From DASYQD01 sp963837455 (GTDB lineage: Bacteria; Acidobacteriota; Thermoanaerobaculia; Multivoradales; JAIOJS01), in assembly GCA_963837455.1 (NCBI GenBank), contig CAWINM010000001.1:558001-622000 (forward strand): a stretch of 64,000 bases of DNA, written 5' to 3'. Under the pieces are notes generated by a model that was not told the DNA's origin, did not search any database, and worked only from the letters and a program-made list of their open reading frames with translations. The position numbers were made by a program, and so were the translations under genes. This document shows positions 18,814-25,951 of this stretch, piece by piece (the stretch's first letter is position 1; every line of letters begins with the position of its first letter).

Positions 18814-19734
18814 ATGCCGGAGCTGCCGGACGTGGTGGTGTACCTCGAGGCCCTGGCACCGCGGGTGCTCGGGCAGCCGCTCGAGCGGGTGCGGCTGGGA
18901 AGCCCTTTTCTGCTGCGCTCGGTGACGCCGCCACTCGCCGCCGTCGCCGGGCGGCGAGTGGTGGGCTTGCGCCGCCTGGGCAAGCGCCTCGTCTTCGCCC
19001 TCGAGGGGGAGCTGTTCCTCGTTCTCCACCTGATGGTGGCGGGTCGGCTGCGCTGGCGGGCGCCGGCGGGCGGAAGGCAGGTGCCGATTCCCAAGAAGGT
19101 GGGCCTCGCTGCCTTCGACTTCCCCACTGGCACGCTGCTGCTCACCGAGGCGAGCCCGAAGAAGCGCGCGTCGCTCTACGTGGTGGCGGGCGAGGCCGGG
19201 CTCGCCGCCCATGACCGCGGTGGGCTCGAGGTGCTGACCGCCACGCCACCGGCGTTCCGCGTCGCGCTCACCGCCGAGACCCACACCCTCAAGCGCGCGC
19301 TCACCGACCCCCGCATCCTCTCCGGCATCGGCAACGCCTACTCTGACGAGATCCTCCACCGCGCGCGGCTGTCGCCCTTCAAGCGCACCACCGACCTTGA
19401 CGAGGCGGAGAGCGCGCGGCTGCTCGCCGCCACCCGCGAGGTGCTCGAGGAGTGGACGGCGCGGCTGCGCGACGAGGCCGGGGAGGGGTTCCCCGAGACG
19501 GTGACGGCGTTTCGCCCGCAGATGGCGGTGCACGGACGCTACGGCGAGCCCTGCCCGGTGTGCGGCACCCCCGTGCAGAGGATCCTCTACGCCGAGAACG
19601 AGGCCAACTACTGCCCCAGCTGCCAGACCGGCGGGCGCCTGCTCGCCGACCGCGTGCTGTCGCGGCTGATGAAGGAGGACTGGCCGCGCACTCTCGAGGA
19701 GCTCGAGGAGCGCAAGCAGCGTGGGCGTGGTTGA
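18814..19734 (+). CDS. mutM: Formamidopyrimidine-DNA glycosylase (Fpg/MutM family)
   Basis: Base-excision repair glycosylase/AP lyase that removes oxidised purines such as 8-oxoguanine. The mature N-terminus is PELPDV, with the catalytic Pro and Glu at positions 2 and 3. Residue blocks typical of the family follow: LHLMVAGRL, the helix-two-turn-helix GIGNAYSDEILHRA, and a C-terminal zinc finger with two CxxC pairs (CPVC and CPSC). Length is 306 residues, slightly longer than E. coli Fpg. ATG 18814 is fixed because the N-terminal proline must follow the initiator Met. The gene is monocistronic. Distinction from Nei relies on PELPDV and the LMVAGRL segment. Confidence 0.9.
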   Translation: MPELPDVVVYLEALAPRVLGQPLERVRLGSPFLLRSVTPPLAAVAGRRVVGLRRLGKRLVFALEGELFLVLHLMVAGRLRWRAPAGGRQVPIPKKVGLAAFDFPTGTLLLTEASPKKRASLYVVAGEAGLAAHDRGGLEVLTATPPAFRVALTAETHTLKRALTDPRILSGIGNAYSDEILHRARLSPFKRTTDLDEAESARLLAATREVLEEWTARLRDEAGEGFPETVTAFRPQMAVHGRYGEPCPVCGTPVQRILYAENEANYCPSCQTGGRLLADRVLSRLMKEDWPRTLEELEERKQRGRG

Positions 19735-19753
19735 AGGCCTGAGACGGCGACGA

Positions 19754-19773
19754 CCGGTGCGCCGTCGCACCGG
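19754..19773. terminator. Hairpin between convergent mutM and RRM gene
   Basis: CCGGTGCG and its complement around a four-base loop, 19 bases after the mutM stop. It can serve both convergent genes. No T-run. Confidence 0.45.
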
Positions 19774-19781
19774 CCGTCGAG

Positions 19782-19804
19782 AGAGCGCGCGGGGCTCGCG
19801 CTCT
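19782..19804. terminator. Hairpin overlapping the RRM gene stop
   Basis: AGAGCGCG and its complement around a seven-base loop, reaching into the stop codon of the gene at 19803. Together with 19754-19773 it probably ends transcription from both sides. Confidence 0.35.
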
Positions 19805-20075
19805 ACCAGTCGCGGCGCGGGCCCCGCGGCTCGCGCGGGCGCGCTTCGTTCACCCGCAGGGCGCGACCGCCGAACTGCGTCTGCTCGAGCGCGGCGATCG
19901 CCGCATCCGCGCCTTCGTCATCCATCTCGACGAACGCGAAGCCACGCGGCTGCCCGGTCTCGCGGTCGCTGATCAGGCTCACCGAGTGCACCTCGCCGTG
20001 CTGCGCGAACAGGTCCCGCAGCTCGTCCTCGGTGGCGCTGAAGGGGAGGTTGCCGACGTAGAGCTTCTTTGCCAT
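19803..20075 (-). CDS. Single-RRM RNA-binding protein (Rbp family)
   Basis: A 90-residue protein made of one RNA recognition motif. RNP2 is KLYVGNLPF (about 4-12) and RNP1 is RGFAFVEM (about 44-51), both with the aromatic residues that stack on RNA bases. The C-terminal RPREPRGPRRDW tail is basic and may aid RNA binding. Such proteins occur in cyanobacteria and several high-GC phyla and often respond to cold or other stress. ATG 20075 has AGGAG upstream. An extended -10 (TGC-TATGGT) lies about 60 bases before the start, leaving a leader with a possible hairpin (20103-20121). It is a close paralogue of the gene at 22894. Confidence 0.9.
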   Translation of the reverse strand: MAKKLYVGNLPFSATEDELRDLFAQHGEVHSVSLISDRETGQPRGFAFVEMDDEGADAAIAALEQTQFGGRALRVNEARPREPRGPRRDW

Positions 20076-20137
20076 GGACTCGCACTCCTGCCGATGAACG
20101 ATCCCCGGCACCTGCCGAGGGCTTGTACCACGGCGCC

Positions 20138-20146
20138 ACCATAGCA
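20138..20146 (-). promoter_or_regulatory. Extended -10 promoter of the RRM gene
   Basis: TGC-TATGGT read on the minus strand, about 63 bases before ATG 20075. No convincing -35 box is seen, consistent with an extended -10 class promoter. Confidence 0.4.
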
Positions 20147-20173
20147 TGCGCTCCGCGACCGCCTTCGCGGCGC

Positions 20174-21814
20174 TCAGGGGTGGGCCGGCGCCACCAGCAT
20201 CTCGGGCGGCGCGAGCAGCAAGTAGCCCTCGACAGGGTCGCGATCCCGCGCCACCTCGACGAGGGGCAGCGGCGGCGACAAGCGAGCCCACTCGTCGCGC
20301 TGGGCGAGCACCCAGCGGCGGCCCGGCTGGCGCACGAACTCGCGCAGCCTGGCCTCGCCATCGAGGTCGGCGGCGAAGCGGCCGCTGTAGAAGAGGAAGG
20401 TCGAGTCGAGCCGCGGGTAGATGCCGTAGACATCACCCGGTGCCATGCGCGCCACCAGCTGCGCCGACAGCTCCCGCGCCGACTTGAGGGCGTCGGCGCG
20501 CGGCAGCAGCACGAAGGCGAGCGCGAGCTCGAGGGCCGCCATGCCGAGGGCGAGACCGGCGGCGGCGCGCACCAGGTGCCCGTGGCGCGCCGCCCACCAC
20601 CCCCAGACGGCGGCGAGCAGCAGCGGCAGCAGCGCGGCGATGGCCATCCAGATGAAGGCCTCGCCACCGAGGGCCGCCGCCTCCGGGCGCCGGCCGCCGA
20701 AGAGCGGCAGCGCCACCACAGGCAGCAGGACGAGCAGCACCAGCACGGCGAAGCCCCAGGTGACCGCGCGCCGGTGCGCCGGCCACAGCGCCGTCAGGCG
20801 AACGATCCCCGCCCCCACCAGCAGCGCCAGGGCCGGGTAGAGCGTCAGCACGTAGACGTCGCGCTTGGCTGGCGAGATGCTGAAGAAGACGAGTGTCACC
20901 ACCGCCCAGCAGGTGGCGAGGCGGAAGCCGTCCCGCTGCCTGCCGCCGAGGCCACGGCCCGCGAGCCACGACGCCGGCAGCAGCACGGACCAGGGCAGCG
21001 CCTCGGGAGGGATCACGGTCAGGTAGTAGTACCAGGGCGCGAAGTGGTGCCACGGGTTGGCGTAGCGCGTCACGTTCTGGCGCAGGACGATCTGGTCGAG
21101 GTAGGCGCCGCCGCCGGCGAGGCCGGCCGGCACCAGCCACGTCAAGACCACCGCCACTACCAGCAGCAGGCCGCGGCCGACGCGCAGCCGCCGCAGCTCG
21201 GCGCGTTCGCCGTTCCAGAGCAGGAAGGCGACGATGGCGAGCAGCGGCGGCAGCTGGCCGGCCGGACCCTTGGCGAGAATCGCCACGCCGCCGGCGAGGA
21301 AGGTCAGCCAGTAGAGACGCGGGCGCTTCTCGGTGTAGCCGCGGGCGAACCACCACACCTGCAGCGTCACCAGGAAGGTGAGCAGCATGTCGATCTGCCC
21401 GAAGCGAGCCTGCCACATCACCTTGAACGAGGTGGCGAAGGCGAGGGCGGCGAGCAGCCCGGCATGGCGACCATGGAAGCGCCGGCCGAGCCGGTAGACG
21501 AGTAGCGACGCGGCGATGGCGGCGAGCGCGGAGGGCAGGCGCGCCGCCGTCTCGTCCACCTCGCCGGTGACCAGCGCCGCGGCGTCGACGAGCCAGAAGA
21601 ACAGTGGCGGCTTCTGGGTGTAGACCGTGCCGTCGAGGCGCGGCAGCGCCCACGATCCCGTCTGCCGCATCTCGCGGGCGACCTCCGCGTAGCGCGCCTC
21701 GTCGGGGTTCCACAGGTCCCGGCGGCCGAGGCCGGGAAGGAACAGGATGGCGGTCACCAGGGCGATCAGCAAGAGGTCGCGGCGGACGCCGGCCTCGCTC
21801 GCCGTGGTGCTCAC
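20174..21814 (-). CDS. GT39/ArnT-like membrane glycosyltransferase
   Basis: GT-C fold enzyme using polyprenyl-phosphate sugars on the periplasmic side of the inner membrane. The first periplasmic loop has LWNPDEARYAEVAREM, with the Asp-Glu acid pair typical of ArnT and PMT relatives, followed by YTQKPPLFFWLVD. About eleven membrane segments follow, then a soluble C-terminal domain (from about residue 430) with EYLLLAPP-like end (VEGYLLLAPPEM). At about 546 residues it matches ArnT size. GTG 21814 is preferred; ATG 21871 would overlap a possible -10 (TAGGAT). The acceptor could be lipid A or an exported glycan; undetermined. Confidence 0.8.
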   Translation of the reverse strand: MSTTASEAGVRRDLLLIALVTAILFLPGLGRRDLWNPDEARYAEVAREMRQTGSWALPRLDGTVYTQKPPLFFWLVDAAALVTGEVDETAARLPSALAAIAASLLVYRLGRRFHGRHAGLLAALAFATSFKVMWQARFGQIDMLLTFLVTLQVWWFARGYTEKRPRLYWLTFLAGGVAILAKGPAGQLPPLLAIVAFLLWNGERAELRRLRVGRGLLLVVAVVLTWLVPAGLAGGGAYLDQIVLRQNVTRYANPWHHFAPWYYYLTVIPPEALPWSVLLPASWLAGRGLGGRQRDGFRLATCWAVVTLVFFSISPAKRDVYVLTLYPALALLVGAGIVRLTALWPAHRRAVTWGFAVLVLLVLLPVVALPLFGGRRPEAAALGGEAFIWMAIAALLPLLLAAVWGWWAARHGHLVRAAAGLALGMAALELALAFVLLPRADALKSARELSAQLVARMAPGDVYGIYPRLDSTFLFYSGRFAADLDGEARLREFVRQPGRRWVLAQRDEWARLSPPLPLVEVARDRDPVEGYLLLAPPEMLVAPAHP

Positions 21815-21883
21815 CGCCGGCACCGGCCGATGCAGAGGGTGGAGTGCGCGGGGGCAGTCAAGGCGCGCCATCCTATCCGCCGG

Positions 21884-21892
21884 TGCGAGAAT
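21884..21892 (+). promoter_or_regulatory. Extended -10 of a leaderless PAP2 transcript
   Basis: TGC-GAGAAT ends six bases before GTG 21899. Transcription would start at the start codon, and no Shine-Dalgarno is present. Confidence 0.4.
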
Positions 21893-21898
21893 CGGGCG

Positions 21899-22675
21899 GT
21901 GACGGCTCCGCGTCTGCGTCGGCTGCTGGCTCCCGAGCACCGGCTGCTCGCCCTCCTCCTGCTCGCCCTGCTCGGCGCCTGGCTCTTCGGCGCGCTCGCC
22001 TCCGAGGTGGCCGAGGGGGACAGCCGTGCCTTCGACGTCTCAGTGCTGCGTGCGCTGCGCGACCCACAGGTCCCCGATCAGCTGCGCGGGCCGGCGTGGC
22101 TGCTCGCCACGGCGCGCGACCTCACCGCGCTCGGCGGCTACACGGTGGTATCGCTGGCGCTGGTGGCGGCGCTCGGCTTCGTCCTGCTGGGACGGCGACC
22201 GGCCACCGCGATGGTGATGCTCGCCGCCGGCGCCGGCGGCATGCTGCTCAACCTCGCCATGAAGCACCTCTTCGCGCGGCCGCGGCCGAGCGTCGTGCCC
22301 TGGCTGGCGGCGACGGGACACGAGAGCTTTCCCAGCGGTCACGCCATGCTCTCCGCCGCGGTCTACCTGTCGCTGGCGACGCTGCTGGCCCGCGTCATGC
22401 GCCGGCGTCGCCTGCGGCTCTACGTGGTGGCGGTGGCGGTCATCCTCGTCATCCTCATCGGCAGCAGCCGCGTCGCACTCGGGGTCCACTACCCCACTGA
22501 CGTGGCGGCCGGCTGGCTGGCAGGTGGCCTGTGGGCCCTGCTCTGCGGCATCGCTGGGCGAGCGCTGCAGCGGCGCGGTGCCATCGAGGCCGCGCCGCCC
22601 GGCACCGGCGGCGAAGGGGACGACGCGGACGAAGCGGTCGTCGACGACCCTCGCGCACCGCTGCCACGGCGCTGA
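21899..22675 (+). CDS. PAP2-family lipid phosphatase
   Basis: Membrane phosphatase, probably acting on undecaprenyl pyrophosphate or phosphatidylglycerol phosphate on the periplasmic side. The three motifs of the family are complete: KHLFARPRP (motif 1), FPSGH (motif 2) and SRVALGVHYPTD (motif 3), with the catalytic His residues in motifs 2 and 3. Six membrane segments are visible and a charged tail (GEGDDADEAVVDD) follows the last. GTG 21899 gives 258 residues, normal for this class. It diverges from the GT39 gene and could recycle the lipid carrier used by it, but this link is only positional. Confidence 0.86.
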   Translation: MTAPRLRRLLAPEHRLLALLLLALLGAWLFGALASEVAEGDSRAFDVSVLRALRDPQVPDQLRGPAWLLATARDLTALGGYTVVSLALVAALGFVLLGRRPATAMVMLAAGAGGMLLNLAMKHLFARPRPSVVPWLAATGHESFPSGHAMLSAAVYLSLATLLARVMRRRRLRLYVVAVAVILVILIGSSRVALGVHYPTDVAAGWLAGGLWALLCGIAGRALQRRGAIEAAPPGTGGEGDDADEAVVDDPRAPLPRR

Positions 22676-22691
22676 GTCTGCCGCGGCGTGG

Positions 22692-22934
22692 TCACCGGGC
22701 GAGCCGGAGGCACGCGCGGCGCAACAACTCTTCCGCATCGATCCGCGAGAGGGCGCCGAGAGCTGCCTCCCAGGCGCCGTCTTCGCAGAGCCCGGCGCTC
22801 CGTGCTTCCTCGCGCGCCGCGGTCAGCTCTTCACGGCAGACATCGCGCACCGCCAGCGCCAGGCGATGCGGATCGACCCCAGCGCGCTCCGGGTTACCAG
22901 GAGCGGCGCGGTCCGCCGCCGCCACCACCACCAC
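22692..22934 (-). CDS. Possible small protein overlapping the RRM gene end
   Basis: An 80-codon frame that begins inside the last 41 bases of the RRM gene at 22894, in another frame. The first 20 residues are doubtful. From DPHRLALAVRDVCREEL onward the sequence has the look of a short helical domain that often follows small regulators (REEARSAGLCEDGAWEAALGAL resembles repeats of the type 'GLCxEGxWExAxxAxR'). No membrane or signal segment. I cannot assign a function. The true start may lie downstream of the RRM stop. Translational coupling to the RRM gene would explain the overlap. Confidence 0.4.
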   Translation of the reverse strand: MVVVAAADRAAPGNPERAGVDPHRLALAVRDVCREELTAAREEARSAGLCEDGAWEAALGALSRIDAEELLRRACLRLAR

Positions 22935-23184
22935 CGCGGGGCTCGCGGGGGCGCGCTTCGTTGACCTTGAGCGCGCGACCCCCGAGGGTGTAGCCGTTGA
23001 GGGCCTCGACGGCGGAGTCGGCGTCCTCCTCGTCCATCTCCACGAACCCGAAACCGCGCGGCTGCCCGGTCTCCCGGTCGTTGATCAGCGAGCAGGAATG
23101 GACCCGGCCGTGCTGCTCGAACAGCTCGCGGACCTCGTCCTCGGTGGCGCTGAACGGAAGGTTGCCCACGTACAGCCTCTTCAT
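22894..23184 (-). CDS. Second single-RRM RNA-binding protein with Gly-rich tail
   Basis: A 96-residue RRM protein. RNP2 is RLYVGNLPF (3-11) and RNP1 is RGFGFVEM (44-51). It matches the gene at 19803 almost residue for residue through the RRM, but the tail is Gly-rich (RGGGGGGGGPRRSW), as in cold-induced Rbp proteins of cyanobacteria. ATG 23184 has GGAGAGGAG upstream. The upstream region (23185-23340) contains a perfect palindrome AACCGGCGCCGGTT at 23261-23274 and a TATCAT -10 candidate at 23340-23335, so a leader of over 140 bases is likely. RNA chaperone or stress function is family inference. Confidence 0.9.
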   Translation of the reverse strand: MKRLYVGNLPFSATEDEVRELFEQHGRVHSCSLINDRETGQPRGFGFVEMDEEDADSAVEALNGYTLGGRALKVNEARPREPRGGGGGGGGPRRSW

Positions 23185-23334
23185 CGCTCCTCTCCAGGGT
23201 TGGCGAGCGTCAGCCGACGCTCTCCGAAACGGCGGGGAAGGCCTCCGACGGGAAGGTGGAAACCGGCGCCGGTTGCGGACCGGGGACCAAGGGGACTGCA
23301 GCCATCAGAGTGACAACTGGAAAATCTGCCGCGG

Positions 23335-23340
23335 ATGATA
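23335..23340 (-). promoter_or_regulatory. -10 candidate for the RRM gene at 22894
   Basis: TATCAT on the minus strand, about 150 bases before the start codon. It implies a long structured leader carrying the palindrome at 23261-23274. No clear -35 box. Confidence 0.3.
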
Positions 23341-23352
23341 CCACAGGCCCTG

Positions 23353-23976
23353 TTACAGGCCGGGAGCGACGATGCGCCCCACCACCAGCACGCCGATGAC
23401 GCGCCCACGTACACGCACCGGCACCGAAATGTGCGCGAGGTCGAGGCCCGTGGTCTGGTCGTGCCTCGCGGTGGAGACGAACACCGCTCCCGCGCCGCCG
23501 GCGAAGGCCCGGATCCACCTCGGGTCGTCGCCCTGCCAGAACCGGGCGATGCGCTGGCTCATGCACACCAGCGCGCCGCGGTCATCGACCACGAAGGCGT
23601 CGCCATAGCCGGGATTGGCGGCGAGCAGGGTTTGCAGCGCCTGGGCGCACTCGTTCTTGGCGAGCCTGCCGGCGAGCCCCTCGGGGTCCTCGCCGCGCCG
23701 CCAGGCGGCGTCGATGGAGCGCACGCGCTCCATGGGCAGCTCGTCGCGCTCCTCGTCGCCGACCGCCTGGACGACGCGTTGCACCATCGCCCAGCGCCCC
23801 ACCGCTCGCGCGTAGTGCGCGAGCAGCTCCCTTTCGCGGTCGGGCAGGCCGGGGTCCTCGTACTGGATGCCGCCGGCGGCAGCGACGGTGGCGGTCGGCG
23901 CCGGGGTGGCGTCCAGCCCACGGGCGGCGGCGACGACGAGGAGACAACCGACCAGCGCGACGAGCGCCTTGCGCAT
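23353..23976 (-). CDS. Secreted PDC/Cache-like sensor domain protein
   Basis: A 207-residue exported protein. MRKALVALVGCLLVVAAARG is a signal peptide (possibly a lipoprotein-type, with Cys 11, although the lipobox is imperfect). A helical part follows (REREL to DELPMERVRSID). The C-terminal 100 residues form a Cache/PDC-like domain: GDAFVVDDRGALVCMSQ, ARFWQGDDPRWIRAF and a final ISVPVRVRGRVIGVLVVG. These landmarks are shared with small periplasmic PDC proteins whose ligands are mostly unknown. No kinase or chemotaxis domain is attached, so it may be a stand-alone binding protein. A good ribosome site (GAGGTGGTG) precedes ATG 23976. Confidence 0.65.
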   Translation of the reverse strand: MRKALVALVGCLLVVAAARGLDATPAPTATVAAAGGIQYEDPGLPDRERELLAHYARAVGRWAMVQRVVQAVGDEERDELPMERVRSIDAAWRRGEDPEGLAGRLAKNECAQALQTLLAANPGYGDAFVVDDRGALVCMSQRIARFWQGDDPRWIRAFAGGAGAVFVSTARHDQTTGLDLAHISVPVRVRGRVIGVLVVGRIVAPGL

Positions 23977-24065
23977 GACACCACCTCGGGATCCGTGATT
24001 GGCAGGCAGTCTAGCGCGCTGCCGCTGCGGCAGCGATCGGCCACTCCCAATCCCCACCGCGCCCC

Positions 24066-24944
24066 TCAGCCGTGGCCGAGCGCGCCGCGCTTCTTGAGCG
24101 TGCGCGCCAGCAGGTAGAGCACGAGGAGCCCTCCCCAGACCGGGCCCAGCACCTCGGCGCGAGCCCGTATCGCCGCCGATCCGCCGCGCCTCCAGGCCTC
24201 CCACAGGAGCATCCCCAGGATGGCACTGGTGCCGGCGAAGGTCGAGCCGTACTCCTTGCGTACCAGCCGGCGCCAGTCGAAGGCCGAGGCGCACAGGGTG
24301 CCCCGCAGACCGGCGAGCCGCAGCCGGAAGCGCGGCACGCGCCGGAGGTACGCCTCGTAGTCGGCGCCGTAGCGCTGGCGCAGGTAGTCCTCCTCGGCGG
24401 CGACGATGGCGAGGTAGGCGATGGTGTAGAAGGCTGCGCCGAGCAGCAGCGCCCCCCCCGAGCCGTGCACCACGAAGAGGCCCATCATGGCCAGGAAGTT
24501 GCCGAGGTACAGCGGGTTGCGCGAGTGGGCGAAGAGCCCCTGGGTGACCAGCCGATCGGCATGCACCTTCTTGTGGCGGCCGCCGCGACGGATGTAGTCG
24601 AGCCCGATCGCCGCCGCGCGCAAGAGCTGCCCGGCGAACGCCATCGTCACGCCGAGGGCGTCGACCCAGGCGTCGGCGGACACGCCGGCGATGCGTGTGC
24701 CGCCGGGGAAGGCCATCGGCTGGGTGGCGCCGACGAGGGCCACGAACACGCAGGGGAAGACCCAGTTGCGATGCGCGAAGAAGAAGTGGCCGGCGGGGAG
24801 CAGCCATCGCGGCAGGGTGTGGGGCCGCCTCGCTGCGACCTCGGCCTGCCCACGCGTCGCTGCCACCGCCGATGCTGCCGCGGCGAGCTCCGCCGCGCTA
24901 TCGGCCGCGCCGACGGCGCCCTCGATCGCCACGCCGCCGCTCAT
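24066..24944 (-). CDS. Isoprenylcysteine/phospholipid methyltransferase-like membrane protein
   Basis: A 292-residue multi-pass protein of the ICMT/PEMT superfamily. The signature RLVTQGLFAHSRNPLYLGNF (residues about 127-146) holds the conserved HSRNPLYLGN, and a Glu pair with RYGADYEAY closes the SAM-binding C-terminal part. Four to five membrane helices precede and follow it. After the core come an extra 80 residues with two further helices. ATG 24944 overlaps the stop of the CmoA-like gene (ATGA), so the two are coupled. Substrate unknown: lipid or small-molecule methylation in the membrane are both possible. Confidence 0.7.
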   Translation of the reverse strand: MSGGVAIEGAVGAADSAAELAAAASAVAATRGQAEVAARRPHTLPRWLLPAGHFFFAHRNWVFPCVFVALVGATQPMAFPGGTRIAGVSADAWVDALGVTMAFAGQLLRAAAIGLDYIRRGGRHKKVHADRLVTQGLFAHSRNPLYLGNFLAMMGLFVVHGSGGALLLGAAFYTIAYLAIVAAEEDYLRQRYGADYEAYLRRVPRFRLRLAGLRGTLCASAFDWRRLVRKEYGSTFAGTSAILGMLLWEAWRRGGSAAIRARAEVLGPVWGGLLVLYLLARTLKKRGALGHG

Positions 24945-25468
24945 TTCATCGCCAGGATGCCGCAGAAGTTGTACCACTTCCAGAACACGTCGACGTGGCG
25001 GAACCCCTGGGCCTCGAGCAGCTCTTTGTTCTCCTCGATGCGGTACGGCACGAGGACGTTCTCGAGTGCCTCGCGCTTCTGCGCGATCTCCAGGTCGGAG
25101 TAGCCGTTGCGCCGCTTCATCTCGTAGTAGTGGTTAATGAACAGGCGGTTGAAGGTGGAGCTCTCACCGAGCACCTTCTCGACCAGGATCAGGCAGCCAT
25201 CCTCGCGCATGCCCTCGTAGATGCGCCGGACGAGCTGCTCGCGCTTGAGCGGTCGCACGAACTGGAGGGTGAGGATGAGCAGCGCCACCGAGCAGTCCTC
25301 CACCACCACCCCGCGCTCGAGGTCCTCACAGCGCAGCTCGTCGAAGACCGCGGCGGTCTCGCCGCCGAAGTCGAAGTCCTTCACCGGCCGGTCGGGGACG
25401 GCGAAGATCCTGTCAGGCGCGCGGCCGGCCACCGGCCGCGGCTTCGTCGTCTGCTCCATGAGCTCCAT
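24941..25468 (-). CDS. cmoA: CmoA-like carboxy-SAM synthase with the SAM-binding core missing
   Basis: The C-terminal 115 residues match CmoA closely: LTLQFVRPLKREQLVRRIYE, then NGYSDLEIAQKREALENVLV and WKWYNFCGILAMK. The N-terminus (RIFAVPDRPVKDFDFGGETA) also fits. In CmoA about 70-75 residues with the Rossmann motif (DLGCSLG type) and the acidic ribose-binding strand should lie between AVFDE and LRCEDL; here they are simply absent and the frame is kept. The product (175 residues against about 247) could not bind SAM as known CmoA does. The junction lies in GC-rich self-complementary sequence (GACCGCGGCGGTC at 25346-25358), which makes a sequencing or assembly deletion plausible. Confidence 0.7.
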   Translation of the reverse strand: MELMEQTTKPRPVAGRAPDRIFAVPDRPVKDFDFGGETAAVFDELRCEDLERGVVVEDCSVALLILTLQFVRPLKREQLVRRIYEGMREDGCLILVEKVLGESSTFNRLFINHYYEMKRRNGYSDLEIAQKREALENVLVPYRIEENKELLEAQGFRHVDVFWKWYNFCGILAMK

Positions 25469-25814
25469 CTCCTCTCTGGCTACGGCCGTGGATACGCGCC
25501 CCCGGGGGAGGGTGCGGATGCGTGCGCTCGGCGGCCTCTCGCCTGGCGCGGCAGCGCCGCTGCAACCCGAGGCAGGCCGCGAACAGGGCCTTGAAGATCG
25601 CCTCGAGCTCGGCGGAGGAGAAGGGCCCTTCGCCGTGGGCGGTGAGCTCTCGCAGCATCTCGGCTTCGCGCCGTGGGTCGTAGGAGTCGATACCGAGGTC
25701 GTCCTTGAGGACCGCCACCTCGAGCACTAGCTCGCCGCGCTCCTGCACCAGGGAGAGGAGGTCGCGGTTGACGCGATCCAGCCGCTTGCGCAGACGCCTC
25801 AGCGCGCTATCCAC
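25413..25814 (-). CDS. aroQ: Chorismate mutase (AroQ type)
   Basis: All-helical chorismate mutase domain that makes prephenate for Phe and Tyr synthesis. LRKRLDRVNRDLLSLVQERG contains the first-helix Arg and the spacing of the AroQ fold; LKDDLGIDSYDPRREAEML has the Lys and Arg/Glu active-site positions, in the variant also seen fused to DAHP synthases. The core ends near residue 85; the remaining 45 residues (Arg/His/Gly-rich) overlap the CmoA-like gene by 56 bases and may be extended by a slip. GTG 25814 has GAGGA upstream. It is a stand-alone protein of 133 residues, with no PDT or DAHPS domain attached. Confidence 0.78.
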   Translation of the reverse strand: MDSALRRLRKRLDRVNRDLLSLVQERGELVLEVAVLKDDLGIDSYDPRREAEMLRELTAHGEGPFSSAELEAIFKALFAACLGLQRRCRARREAAERTHPHPPPGARIHGRSQRGDGAHGADDEAAAGGRPRA

Positions 25815-25938
25815 CGAAGGTCCTCGGGGCGTGTACCCGGCACTCTAAGCCCCTTCGGTCCCCTCGCCAACCCCGGGGAGTGCCACAGCACCGGCCGCGG
25901 GCCGCAGCCCCTTCTGGCAGCCCACGCGCGGGGTGGGA

Positions 25939-25944
25939 TAGCGT
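25939..25944 (+). promoter_or_regulatory. -10 element next to the TTG start at 25952
   Basis: TAGCGT followed by seven bases and TTG. The spacing predicts a leaderless transcript and supports TTG 25952 as the start. Confidence 0.35.
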
Positions 25945-25951
25945 CCTGCGC

